Below are positions 41,606-51,998 of a DNA stretch of 64,000 bases, piece after piece; position 1 is the stretch's first letter, and each line of letters begins with the position of its first letter. Origin of the DNA: Streptomyces cyaneochromogenes (GTDB taxonomy: Bacteria > Actinomycetota > Actinomycetes > Streptomycetales > Streptomycetaceae); the NCBI RefSeq assembly GCF_003963535.1, contig NZ_CP034539.1:3224001-3288000 (forward strand), given 5' to 3'. Under the pieces are notes generated by a model that was given only the letters and a program-made list of their open reading frames with translations, searched no databases and was not told the DNA's origin. The position numbers were made by a program, and so were the translations under genes.

Positions 41606-43345
41606 ATGCGCCTGCGCGTCCCCTCCGCCCCGCGAACCGCCTCAGCTTCCCGTTTCCCCTCCCTTCCGCCCCTTGCCCTGGCCGGCGGCGCCCTGACCGT
41701 CGGCCTCGGCGGCCTCTACGTCACCGGGCTGCTGCTCGCCGGTGGGGACATAGACGGCGGTACGACCGTGCGCGGCGTCGACATCGGAGGGCTGAGCCGA
41801 GCGGAGGCCGTCCGGAAGCTGGAGGACCGGCTGGGCCCGGCCGGGTCGCGGGAACTGACCGTGACGGTCGGTGACCGCAAGGGCACGGTCGATCCGCGGC
41901 AGGTCGGCATCACCTTCGACTACGAGAAGACGGTGGACACCGCGGCCCGCACACACGCCGCCGACCCGTTCACCGTGATCGGCGGCCTCTTCCGCTCCGG
42001 CGGTGCCGTCGAGCCGGCCGTACGCGTCGACGAGGCCAAGGCCCACTCGGCCCTGAAGACGCTGGCGAAATCGCTCGACCAGAAGGTCCGCGACGGCGCC
42101 GTCACCTTCGCCGACGGCCAGGTCCGCCAGGTCGCCCCGCACAACGGCTACGCCCTCGACACGGACGCCGCCGTCGACCCCCTGCGCACCGCCTTCCTGA
42201 GCGGCAAGGCCGACTCCGTCACGGCCCTGCCCGCACGCGAGACCAAGCCGAAGGTCACGGCGGCGGAGGTGCGACGAGCGGTGCGCGAGTTCGCGCAGCC
42301 GGCCATGTCGGCGCCGGTCATGCTCACCGCGGCCGGTGAGCGGTTCACGCTCGGCCCGGCGGTCCTCGGCGAGTACCTGACGATGCGGCCGGACAAGGCC
42401 GGCAAGCTCACCGCTCACCTGGACGCCAAGGGCCTGCGCGCCGCCCCCGCGGTCACCGAGCCCCTGTCCGGCCTGCCCGCCAGGCCGCACAACGCCACGC
42501 TGAGCCTCGACGGCGGCGAGGTCGTGGCGGCCGACGACGCCAGGGCCGGCGTCCTGGTCACCGACAAGGCGCTGGGCAAGGCCGTGCTGCCGCTGCTCAC
42601 CAAGTCGGGGTCCGCGCGCACCGGCGAGATCGCCGCGCGGGTGACGCAGCCGCAGGTGACCGCCGAGAACGCCGAGCGGCTGGGCCTGACGGAGGAGATG
42701 TCCTCGTTCACCGTCAACTTCGAGCCGGCGCCGTACCGCACGAAGAACATCGGCCGGGCGGTGGAGCTGATCAACGGGTCCGTCGTCATGCCGGACCAGA
42801 CCTGGAGCTTCAACAGCACGGTCGGCGAGCGCACCGAGGCCAACGGCTTCACCGAGGGCATCATGATCCTCAACGACGAGTTCACGAAGGCGCCCGGCGG
42901 CGGTGTCTCGGCCGTGGCGACGACCATGTTCAACGCGATGTTCTTCGCCGGGGTCAAGCCCGTGGAGCACGGCGCCCACTCCTTCTACATCGAGCGCTAC
43001 CCGGAGGGCCGCGAGGCCACGGTCGCCTGGGGCAGCCTGGACCTGAAGTTCCTGAACGACTCCGGCAAGGCCATCTCCATCCAGGCCGAGTCCACCGACA
43101 CCTCGGTGACCATCACCTTCCTCGGCACCAAGAAGTACGACGAGATCGAGTCGGTCACCGGTCCGCGCACGAACGTCAAGCAGCCGGAGAAGAAGGTCAG
43201 CACCGACGAGAAGTGCGTGCCGCAGACTCCGCTGGAGGGCTTCGACGTCACCGTGCAGCGGGTGTTCGTCGAAGGCGGCGACGAGGTGAAGCGGGAGCCG
43301 TTCCGCACGCATTACACCCCGAGGGACGAAATCGTCTGCGAGTGA
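41606..43345 (+). CDS. VanW-family envelope protein with PG_binding_4 repeats
   Basis: A 579-residue protein with one N-terminal membrane anchor (about 22-46). Two putative peptidoglycan-binding (PG_binding_4) modules occupy roughly 55-310 (VDIGGLSRAEAVRKLEDRLG, ELTVTVGDRKGTVDPRQVG). The VanW domain follows from about 395: SSFTVNFEPAPYRTKNIGRAVELINGSVVMPDQTWSFNSTVGERT, GGGVSAVATTMFNAMFFAG, with HSFYIERYPEGREATV. These proteins are attached to the outer face of the membrane; their biochemical role is unsettled. Start ATG 41606 is supported by GGGAGA and the adjacent anchor helix. Confidence 0.82.
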   Translation: MRLRVPSAPRTASASRFPSLPPLALAGGALTVGLGGLYVTGLLLAGGDIDGGTTVRGVDIGGLSRAEAVRKLEDRLGPAGSRELTVTVGDRKGTVDPRQVGITFDYEKTVDTAARTHAADPFTVIGGLFRSGGAVEPAVRVDEAKAHSALKTLAKSLDQKVRDGAVTFADGQVRQVAPHNGYALDTDAAVDPLRTAFLSGKADSVTALPARETKPKVTAAEVRRAVREFAQPAMSAPVMLTAAGERFTLGPAVLGEYLTMRPDKAGKLTAHLDAKGLRAAPAVTEPLSGLPARPHNATLSLDGGEVVAADDARAGVLVTDKALGKAVLPLLTKSGSARTGEIAARVTQPQVTAENAERLGLTEEMSSFTVNFEPAPYRTKNIGRAVELINGSVVMPDQTWSFNSTVGERTEANGFTEGIMILNDEFTKAPGGGVSAVATTMFNAMFFAGVKPVEHGAHSFYIERYPEGREATVAWGSLDLKFLNDSGKAISIQAESTDTSVTITFLGTKKYDEIESVTGPRTNVKQPEKKVSTDEKCVPQTPLEGFDVTVQRVFVEGGDEVKREPFRTHYTPRDEIVCE

Positions 43346-43590
43346 GCGGAAACCGGGTCTTTCCCCTGACGCATCAATCCATTTCCCGGAAACAACGGTC
43401 GAGGGCGCGAGCCCGAACTCACCAGGCTGATCCGGCAGCCGTTATTGCGCACCGCGCATGAGCGAAACAAGCGATACGGATCGCGTATAAGCCTTCCGGA
43501 TCCGGCATTTGTTCTGCCGCCGGATGCCGTTCTACGTTGCTCACGAATCCCCCAGCGGGGGGCTCGAACGTGAACGGGGGCTTTTTTCGC

Positions 43591-45237
43591 ATGAGTTCGA
43601 TGAATCGTCGCCGTCTGCTGCTCACGGGGTCCGGCGCGGCCATCGGCGTCGGACTGGCGTCGGGTTCCGCCACGGCCGCCCCGACACCGGGGGCCACGGC
43701 GGGCGCTGTGACCGTGACACCGGGAGACGCGCGGTACGCCGATCTGACATCGGGCCTCAACCAGCGGTGGGTCGCGGCCCCGGAACGGATCGTGCTGCCC
43801 ACGACGACGCGTGAGGTCGTCGCCATGGTGCAGGACGCGGTGGACCGGAAGAAGCGCATCAGTATCCGGGGCGGCGGACACTGTTTCGAGGACTTCGTCT
43901 TCAACTCGGAAGTCGAGGTCGTCATCGACATGTCCCGGATGAACGCCGTTTCCTTCGACGAGGAACGGCAGGCATTCGCCGTGGAGGGCGGGGCCACTCT
44001 GCTCCGGGTCTATGAATCCCTTTACGAGGGCTGGGGCGTCACGATTCCCGGCGGTGCCTGCTATTCCGTCGGTGTCGGAGGCCATGTCAGCGGCGGCGGC
44101 TACGGAATGCTCTCCCGCGCCCACGGCCTGACCGTCGATCATCTCGACGCCGTGGAGGTCGTGGTCGTCGACGCGTCCGGCAAGGCCCGCAGCGTCGTGG
44201 CCGGCCGCCACCCCGCCGACCCGAACCGCGACCTGTTCTGGGCGCACACCGGCGCCGGCGGCGGCAACTTCGGGGTCATCACCAAGTACTGGTTCCGCAC
44301 ACCGGGCAGCACCGGCACCGATCCGGGGGCACTGCTGCCCAGGCCGCCCGCCGAGGTGTACGTGACGATGGCGTCCTGGCCCTGGGAGGACGTCAGCAAG
44401 GCGGGCTTCGTCGGCCTGCTGGAGTTCTACGGCTCCTGGCTGGAGCGGCACAGGGACGTCTCGTCGCCGTACAAGGACATGTGCGTCTGGCTGATGCCGA
44501 ACCACCAGTCGGCCGGCGACATCGCCCTGATCGCCCAGCTGGACGCCACGGTCCCGGACGCCCCACGTCTGCTGACCGACTTCCTCACCGGGCTCAACCA
44601 GGCCCTCGGTGTCACCGACACACCGGGGGTGCCGGAGCGGACCGGCGGGACGCACCGGTCGACGTACGCCACCACGCAGCGGCTGCCCTGGCTGCGCGCC
44701 ACGCGCTACGTGGGCACCGTCAGCCCCACGCAGACCGATCCCAACATGCGGGGCAAGCACAAGTCGGCGTACCACCGCCGGGGTTTCACCCGGCAGCAGA
44801 TCGAGGCGGTCTACGAGCACCTGACGCGCTCGCCGCAGAACGCCCGGATCGCCGGGCTGGTCATGCCGTCCACGGGCGGGCGGATCGCCGAGGTCGGTCC
44901 GGCCGCGACGGCCGTGGCCCAGCGTGACTCGATCATGAAGGTCACCTACGAGGCGTACTGGTACGACGAGAGCGACGACGCGGCCAACATCGCCTGGGTG
45001 CGCGGTGTCTACGCCGACGTGTACGCCGGCACCGGCGGAGTGCCCGTGCCGGACGAGCGCACCGACGGCTGTTATGTGAACTATCCCGACTCCGACCTCG
45101 GTGACCCCCGCTACAACCGGTCGTCCGTGCCCTGGCACGACCTCTACTTCAAGGGGAACTACCGGCGCCTGCGGGACGTGAAGCGGCGCTGGGACCCGAA
45201 CGACGTCTTCCGGCACCGCCAGTCCGTGCGGGCCTGA
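43591..45237 (+). CDS. Secreted berberine-bridge-type FAD oxidoreductase (Tat substrate)
   Basis: A 548-residue flavoenzyme. The N-terminus MNRRRLLLTGSGAAIGVGLASGSATAA is a Tat signal with the RR pair. The FAD-binding PP-loop and the H97 in RGGGHCFED, plus Cys157 in IPGGACYSVGVGGHVSGGGYG, are the two usual covalent flavin sites of BBE-type oxidases. The C-terminus carries the BBE segment YPDSDLGDPRYNRS ... YFKGNYRRLRDVKRRWDPNDVF. It probably oxidises a sugar or cyclitol outside the cell; it is 94 bp upstream of the cyclitol synthase gene. Confidence 0.85.
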   Translation: MSSMNRRRLLLTGSGAAIGVGLASGSATAAPTPGATAGAVTVTPGDARYADLTSGLNQRWVAAPERIVLPTTTREVVAMVQDAVDRKKRISIRGGGHCFEDFVFNSEVEVVIDMSRMNAVSFDEERQAFAVEGGATLLRVYESLYEGWGVTIPGGACYSVGVGGHVSGGGYGMLSRAHGLTVDHLDAVEVVVVDASGKARSVVAGRHPADPNRDLFWAHTGAGGGNFGVITKYWFRTPGSTGTDPGALLPRPPAEVYVTMASWPWEDVSKAGFVGLLEFYGSWLERHRDVSSPYKDMCVWLMPNHQSAGDIALIAQLDATVPDAPRLLTDFLTGLNQALGVTDTPGVPERTGGTHRSTYATTQRLPWLRATRYVGTVSPTQTDPNMRGKHKSAYHRRGFTRQQIEAVYEHLTRSPQNARIAGLVMPSTGGRIAEVGPAATAVAQRDSIMKVTYEAYWYDESDDAANIAWVRGVYADVYAGTGGVPVPDERTDGCYVNYPDSDLGDPRYNRSSVPWHDLYFKGNYRRLRDVKRRWDPNDVFRHRQSVRA

Positions 45238-45331
45238 CCCGGCCGCAAGGCCCCGAGGCCGCGAACGCCCGGCACGCGCGCGTGCGGCCCCCTATCGACC
45301 TGCAGACACTCCCCAGGAACGAGGATGCGCC

Positions 45332-46579
45332 ATGTCTCCTTCCCTTCCCCTGCCCACCGCTGCCGCGACTCCCGTCCTCGGCACGCCCCACGATCTGCCC
45401 AAGCCGCCCGGACTGACCTGGCGGGTGCAGTCCCGTGAGCCCGTCGGCTACGACGTGAACATCGTCCGGGGGCTGCTGGCCCCGGCCAACCCGGTGCTCG
45501 CCCGCGCCTGCGGCGCCGACGGTCAGCAGCCGACCCGCTGCCTGGTGGTCGTCGACGACAAGGTGCACACGCTCTACGCGGAGCGCATCCGCGCCTACCT
45601 GGACGCCTGGCGCGTGGAGTCCTTCTGGAAGGTGCTCCCCGGCGACGAGGCGGCCAAGGAACTGGACAGCGCCGTCGAGGTGACCGAGGCGATGACGGCG
45701 ATGGGTCTGCTGCGCCGCACCGAGAAGGTCGTCGCCGTCGGCGGCGGAGTCGTCCTCGACGTGGCCGGATTCGCCGCCAGCCTCTACCGGCGCGGGGTCC
45801 CCTACGTCCGGGTCCCCACCACCCTGCTGGGCCAGATCGACGCGGGCATCGGCGTCAAGACGGGCGTCAACCACGGCACCCACAAGAACCGCCTGGGCAC
45901 CTACTACGCGCCCGAAACCGCCCTGATCGACCCGGAGTTCCTCGCCACCGTGGACCCGCGGCACATCGTCAACGGCACCGCCGAGATCATCAAGATGGCC
46001 CTGGTCAAGGACGCCGCGCTGTTCGAGCTCCTGGAGACCACGTTCGCCGGCGCCGGCCCGCAGAGCCTCGCCGCGGGCGGGCCCGCCGCCACGGAGGTGA
46101 TCTCCCGGGCCATCGCCGGGATGCTCGACGAACTGGAGCCCAACCTGTGGGAACAGGTGCTGGAGCGGTCGGTCGACTACGGCCACACCTTCAGCCCCTC
46201 CCTCGAACTGCGCGCCGATCCCCCGCTGCTGCACGGTGAGGCGGTCGCCGTCGACATGGCGATCTGCGTGGCCCTGGCCCACCACCGCGGCCTGCTGTCC
46301 GCCGACGACACCGACCGCGCGCTGCGCCTGATGCACACCGCCGGGCTCCCGATCACCCACCCCGTGTTCACCACCGACCTGCTGGAGGAGGCCCTGCGTG
46401 ACGCCGTCAAGCACCGGGACGGCTTCCAGCGGGTACCCCTGACCGACGGCATCGGCCGGGTGCGGTTCGTCAACGACCTCACCCGCGAAGAGCTCGGCCG
46501 CGCACGGGAGTTCGTACGGCAGCGGGCCGCCGCGCAGGGCGTGCCGGAGGACGCCGGGGTGCTGGCGGCGGCGTCGTGA
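45332..46579 (+). CDS. Sugar-phosphate cyclase, 2-epi-5-epi-valiolone synthase-like
   Basis: A 415-residue member of the dehydroquinate-synthase fold. NAD loop GGGVVLD is at residues 137-143. Zinc ligands are E218 in GTAEIIKMALVKD, H285 in DYGHTFSP and H301 in LLHGEAVAVDM. The stretch GFAASLYRRGVPYVRVPTTLLGQIDAGIGVKTGVN followed by KNRLGTYYAP resembles EEVS enzymes, which cyclise sedoheptulose 7-phosphate to start C7-cyclitol pathways, better than aroB. Distinguishing EEVS from EVS or other sugar cyclases needs alignment. The next gene overlaps by GTGA. Confidence 0.8.
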   Translation: MSPSLPLPTAAATPVLGTPHDLPKPPGLTWRVQSREPVGYDVNIVRGLLAPANPVLARACGADGQQPTRCLVVVDDKVHTLYAERIRAYLDAWRVESFWKVLPGDEAAKELDSAVEVTEAMTAMGLLRRTEKVVAVGGGVVLDVAGFAASLYRRGVPYVRVPTTLLGQIDAGIGVKTGVNHGTHKNRLGTYYAPETALIDPEFLATVDPRHIVNGTAEIIKMALVKDAALFELLETTFAGAGPQSLAAGGPAATEVISRAIAGMLDELEPNLWEQVLERSVDYGHTFSPSLELRADPPLLHGEAVAVDMAICVALAHHRGLLSADDTDRALRLMHTAGLPITHPVFTTDLLEEALRDAVKHRDGFQRVPLTDGIGRVRFVNDLTREELGRAREFVRQRAAAQGVPEDAGVLAAAS

Positions 46580-48113
46580 CGACGGAGACCACCGGTCGCG
46601 GCACGGGTGTCGGCACGGGTCTCGGCACCGGTCCCGAATCCGGCCTCGACACCGGCCTCGAAGGCGGCGGGGACATCTCGGTCGTCGACGTCGGCGGTAC
46701 GCGGTTGCGCCGCGGAGTCTGGTCCGCCGAGCGCGGGGTGAGGGATCTGGTCGACGGGCCTTCGCCGAGCGTGCGGACCCATCCCGGGCTGTCCGTAAGG
46801 GAGTTGCGGAACCGGATGGTCGACGCGCTGTGCGCCGCCGTCGCGCCGGGCGCGGGCCGTGCCGGGGTGTCGTTCGGTGCGGCGCTGGACCACCGTACGG
46901 GGACGGTGTACGCCTCGGCGCCACTGTGGGGCGCGCACACCGAGCCCTTCGATCTGCTCGGCGCGCTGCGCGCGGCCCGGCCGGAGGTCGACTGGCACCT
47001 CGTCAACGACGTGACGGCGGCGCTGCTGCACGCGGCCGCCGCACCGCGTCGGCGCACCCTGCGCAAGTTGCTCCTGGTCACCGTCAGCACGGGCATCGCC
47101 TGCCGCACCCTGGATCTGCGCACCGGTACCGTGCCGGTGGACGACTGCGGGCTGCAGGGCGAGATCGGCCACCTCCCGGCCGCCATACCGGCCACGCCGG
47201 TGCCGACCGCCACACCGGGCGCGCCGGCACCGGCCGCCGTACCCTCCCCGCTCCTGCCCGCCAAGCTGCGCCCCGTCTGCGACTGCGGCGAGCCCGGTCA
47301 CGTCGCCGCGTACGCCTCGGGCCCCGGCATCCGGCGTCTCGCCGGGCTGATGCGGGCGCGGGACGGCGAGCGGTGGGCGGCGTCGGCGCTGGGGCGGGCC
47401 GGGGAGGAGGCCGGGTTCGAGGGTGCGCTGCGGGAGGCGCTGGACGCGGGTGACGCGACCGCCGAGGCGTTGCTCGCGGCGGCGACCGAGCCCCTCGCGG
47501 ACGTGCTGCGCACCGCGCTGTGCCTGGACCCGGAGCTCGACGAGATCGTGCTCACGGGCGGGGTGGCGTACGGCCTCGGCGACCACCTCCGCCGCGCCCT
47601 CCTGACCCACCTGACCCGCACCGGCCTGTACCTCACCGCCGACCGCTCCCCCGACTGGGCCGCCCGCCGTGTCACCGCGGCCCGACCGGGCGAGGCGGAC
47701 CCGCTGATCGGTGCGGGGATCGCCGCCGGGGGTGGTCTGCCGGGGTGGGGGCGGGAGGGCGGAGGCGCCGGTGCCGGATCCGTGGCCGGTGGCCACATGG
47801 GTGGTTCCCACACGGGCGATTCCCACATGGGTGGTCCCCACATGGGTGGTCGCCACACGGGTGGTCGCCACATGGCCGATCCCCACACGGGCGGCCCTCA
47901 CACGGATGGTCCCCACACGGCCGATCCCCACACGGGCGGCCCCCACACCGGCGGTCCTCACACGGCCGACCCCCACACGAGCCGCCCCCACACCGGCGGT
48001 CCCCACATGACCGACCCTCACACGGCCGGTCGCCCCACGGACGACGACTGCCCGGCCGTCCCCGCGCACGCAACCCCGGGCCCGACCGGCCCACTCCCCG
48101 CAGGAGCCCCCCG

Positions 48114-48117
<4 letters not shown>
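46576..48117 (+). CDS. ROK-family kinase with a histidine-rich pentapeptide repeat tail
   Basis: A 513-residue protein. The ROK kinase core (about 30-390) has phosphate-1 VVDVGGTRLRRGVW, the catalytic Asp in HLVNDVTAAL, the zinc motif GLQGEIGHL and CDCGEPGHVAAYASG (final Cys replaced by His), and LTGGVAYG. From about 405 to 490 a tail of sixteen or so 5-residue repeats of the form GxPHT/M (GGSHTGDSHMGGPHMGGRHT) is encoded by 15-bp tandem units. In C7-cyclitol clusters kinases phosphorylate the cyclitol; that fits here. The tail may bind metal or be recent repeat expansion. Confidence 0.78.
47789..48035 (+). repeat. 15-bp tandem repeat array encoding the histidine-rich tail
   Basis: About sixteen 15-bp units of the form CC(C/A)CACACGGGCGGT or CCCACATGGGTGGT lie inside the kinase gene and stay in frame. 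Copies vary mainly at third codon positions. The direct, gap-free organisation rules out CRISPR. Confidence 0.85.
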
Positions 48118-49286
<1,169 letters not shown>

Positions 49287-49568
49287 CCACCGCCCCCGCC
49301 CGACGGACCACCCGACCACCCCGACCCGCAGCCACCTGCCAGCCCCGACCAAAACGGCCACCCCGGCCATCCCGCCCCACAAACCCGGGCGGGAATTCAC
49401 CAGCCACCCAGCAGCCAAGGCCGCCACGCCGGCAACCACGCCCTGCAGCACGGCCGAAAGGCGGCCTGAACGCCGCACCGGCCCCGCCCACCTGACCGCC
49501 CCTCCGCCTGCCCCGTCCACCCGACCGCATCTCCACCCGCCACCCCACCCCTCGCCCAAGGAGCCCAA
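49287..49568. other. 282-bp gap inside the cyclitol cluster
   Basis: Very C-rich sequence (runs of CCACC and CCGCC) with no convincing ORF or hairpin terminator. A ribosome site AAGGAG precedes the SDR gene at 49569. Confidence 0.5.
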
Positions 49569-50333
49569 ATGACCGTCCCCCACCCCTCACCGGCCCCCCG
49601 CCGCGCCCTGGTCGTCGGCGGCTCGACCGGGATCGGGCGCGCGGTCGCCGAGGCCTGGGCTCGGGCCGGGCTCGATGTGCTGGTGCTGAGCCGCAGCAGG
49701 CCCACCGGAGACGGTGCCGACCTGCTGCACTGGTCCCCGCTGGATCTCTCCGACGCCGACGCCGCCCGGGCCGCGCTCGACGGGGCGGGGGCCGGCCCGC
49801 TGGACGCCGTCTGCTACTCGGCCGTGTCGTACGGCACCCGCCGCGCGCTGTTCGGGGACGTCGAGGAGGGCGAGTGGCGCCGGCAGGTGGAGGTGAACCT
49901 GCACGGCCTGTGGCTGACCCTGTCGGCCACCCTCCCCGTCCTGCGGCGCGCGCGGTCCGGGCTGTTCCTCGGCATCTCCTCCGAGGTGGTCTACAACGCC
50001 GGTCCGGGACGCTCCGGTTACGCGGCGACCAAGGCCGCCGGCAGCGCACTGCTCGACTCGATCGCCCAGGAGGAGGGCGCGGACGGCGTCCGTGTCGTGC
50101 AGGCGCTCCCCGCCGGCATGGTGGACACGCCCGGAATCCGGCAGCGCCGCCCCGCCGACTTCGACTACGGCGCCTACATGCGCCCTCGGCATTTCGCCGC
50201 GCTGGCGCACGAGTTGGTCACCGCCGGGGCCGCCGACCACCACGGCGACAGCCTGATCGTGGACGAGTACGGCCAGTGGCGCTCCGTACGGGAGGCACGC
50301 CCCGTCTCCCAGAGCCGCGAGGTCCCCGCATGA
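49569..50333 (+). CDS. Short-chain dehydrogenase/reductase of the cyclitol cluster
   Basis: A 254-residue classical SDR. Cofactor loop VVGGSTGIGRAV is near residue 15-26, the catalytic Ser is in GISSEVVYNAG and the YxxxK pair is in GYAATKAAG. The likely cofactor is NADP(H), given the Arg-rich RSRPTG after beta-2. It is ATGA-coupled to the isomerase-like gene, so it probably reduces or oxidises a cyclitol ketone of the pathway. Confidence 0.82.
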   Translation: MTVPHPSPAPRRALVVGGSTGIGRAVAEAWARAGLDVLVLSRSRPTGDGADLLHWSPLDLSDADAARAALDGAGAGPLDAVCYSAVSYGTRRALFGDVEEGEWRRQVEVNLHGLWLTLSATLPVLRRARSGLFLGISSEVVYNAGPGRSGYAATKAAGSALLDSIAQEEGADGVRVVQALPAGMVDTPGIRQRRPADFDYGAYMRPRHFAALAHELVTAGAADHHGDSLIVDEYGQWRSVREARPVSQSREVPA

Positions 50334-51199
50334 CCGCCCCGGCCGCCACCACCGTAGGCCTCACCTCTTGGCGCCTTCCCGCCGAGGGCGCCGAGGAGGC
50401 CGTCCGGCACGCGGCACGCCTGGGCGCCGACGGGGTGCAGCTCGACCTGGGCGGTCCGGGCCGTGGCCCGTGGGCCGACGCCCCCGGGACGGTCGAGGCG
50501 GTGCTCCGGGCGCGGGCCGAAGCAGGCGTCGCGCTGCTCGGGCTGACCGCCAACACGCTGAACGACATCGGCCTCACCGCCCCTTCGCGCAGCGCCGACG
50601 GCACCCTCGCCAGGGTGATGGTCGTACGACTGCTCGACGCGGCGCACGCGTACGGTGTGCCGCTGGTGTTCCTGCCCAGCTTCCGGCGCAGCGCCATCGA
50701 CACCCCGGACGACTTCCGGCGCACCGCACGGATCCTGGCCTGGGCCGCCACGGAGGCCGACGCCCGCGGCCTGGTGCTCGCCAACGAGAACGTCCTGGAG
50801 CAGGAACGGGCCGCTGACCTCGTCGAGAAGGTCGGCTCGCCGGGCTTCCGGCTGCTGCTGGACCCGTACAACCTGTGCGTGGCCGGGCGCGACCCGGTGC
50901 GGTGGGTGGCGGCCGTGGGGCGGTACCTCGCCGACCAGATCCATCTCAAGGACGGCCACCTCCGGGCGGAGAAGAGCGCCGCGCTCGGCACGGGGGACGG
51001 CCGTCTGGACGACGTCCTCGCCGCCGTGGCCGCGTACGGCCCCGCCCCGCGCGCCCTCGTCCTGGAGAACGACTACCGCGACGGCGACACCGCCCTCCCG
51101 CTCACGGACCTCGCCTGGGCCCGGGCCCGCGCCGCCCGCCCCACGCCGTCCCCCGCCCCCGCCCCCGCCCCCTCCCACCGCACCGAGGCAGCCGTATGA
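50330..51199 (+). CDS. Sugar phosphate isomerase/epimerase-like TIM-barrel protein
   Basis: A 289-residue protein of the AP endonuclease 2/xylose isomerase-like fold. The metal-binding residues are visible as LANENVLE (Glu), LLLDPYNLCVAG (Asp), QIHLKDGHLR (His/Lys/Asp) and LVLENDYRDGD (Glu). A GADGVQLDLGG pattern occupies the first strands. Such enzymes isomerise or epimerise sugars, inososes and cyclitols with a divalent metal. It is ATGA-coupled to the SDR and to the HAD phosphatase. The C-terminal tail is an Ala-Pro repeat. Confidence 0.78.
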   Translation: MTAPAATTVGLTSWRLPAEGAEEAVRHAARLGADGVQLDLGGPGRGPWADAPGTVEAVLRARAEAGVALLGLTANTLNDIGLTAPSRSADGTLARVMVVRLLDAAHAYGVPLVFLPSFRRSAIDTPDDFRRTARILAWAATEADARGLVLANENVLEQERAADLVEKVGSPGFRLLLDPYNLCVAGRDPVRWVAAVGRYLADQIHLKDGHLRAEKSAALGTGDGRLDDVLAAVAAYGPAPRALVLENDYRDGDTALPLTDLAWARARAARPTPSPAPAPAPSHRTEAAV

Positions 51200-51876
51200 C
51201 GTCGCACACCACGCTCTCCCCCGAGGCCCTGCTCTTCGACATGGACGGCACCCTGGTGGACTCCACCGTGGTCGTCGAGCGGACCTGGCGGCGTTTCGCC
51301 CGGCGGCACGGGCTCGACGCCGAGCGGATCCTCGCCACCGCGCACGGCCGCCGCACGGGCGAGACGGTCGCCCGGTACGCCCCGGCGGGCGTCGACGTGG
51401 CGGCGGAGACCGCCCGGCTCGTCGCGGAGGAGGTCGAGGACGTCGACGGGATCGTGCCCGTGCCCGGTGCGCCGGCGCTGCTGGCCTCGCTCGCCGGTGA
51501 CCGCTGGGCCGTGGTCACCTCCGCCGGACGGGAGCTGACGCACCGCCGGATGGCGGCGGCCGGCCTGCCGTTGCCGTCCCTGCTGGTCAGCGCCGACGAC
51601 GTACGCGAGGGCAAGCCCAGCCCGGAGGGCTATCTGACCGCCGCGGCGGCCCTGAACGTCCGCCCGGCCGCGACGGTCGTCTTCGAGGACGCCGAGGCGG
51701 GACTGCGCGCGGCGGCCGCGGCGGGCGCCCCCGCCGTGGTGGTCGGCGACCACGGCGGCCCGGCCGCGGCGGGCTGCCCGAAGGTGCGCGACCTGCGCGA
51801 GGTGACCGTCACGGACACCGGCCGCGGCGTGCTGCGCCTGACCTTGAAGCACCCCGAGCCGGTGTCCCGGGCCTGA
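51196..51876 (+). CDS. HAD-superfamily phosphatase
   Basis: A 226-residue HAD hydrolase. Motif I DMDGTLVDS is at about residues 15-23, motif II is VVTSAGREL, the Lys is in REGKPSPEGY and motif III is VFEDAEAGLRAA. A helical cap lies between motifs I and II. It belongs to the beta-phosphoglucomutase/sugar phosphatase group. Overlap with the isomerase suggests dephosphorylation of a cyclitol phosphate as a pathway step. Just after the stop a 14-bp direct repeat is seen at 51898-51925. Confidence 0.82.
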   Translation: MTSHTTLSPEALLFDMDGTLVDSTVVVERTWRRFARRHGLDAERILATAHGRRTGETVARYAPAGVDVAAETARLVAEEVEDVDGIVPVPGAPALLASLAGDRWAVVTSAGRELTHRRMAAAGLPLPSLLVSADDVREGKPSPEGYLTAAAALNVRPAATVVFEDAEAGLRAAAAAGAPAVVVGDHGGPAAAGCPKVRDLREVTVTDTGRGVLRLTLKHPEPVSRA

Positions 51877-51998
51877 CGACAGCGGCCCGACCCCAACGGC
51901 CCGACGGCATCGGCCCGACGGCATCGGCTTGAGCGCAACGGCTCACCCCACCCCCAACACCCTTGTCCCACACAGCACTTGATGGAGTGTGCTCGCCC

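Noticed and set aside
43346..43590. Possible attenuator in the leader of the BBE-type gene (C/G runs followed by TTTTTT)
   Set aside because: The stem is short and the T-run overlaps the ribosome-site region, so it is not distinguishable from chance.
47789..48035. CRISPR-like appearance of the 15-bp repeat array
   Set aside because: The units are contiguous with no spacers, stay in the kinase frame, and no cas gene is near.
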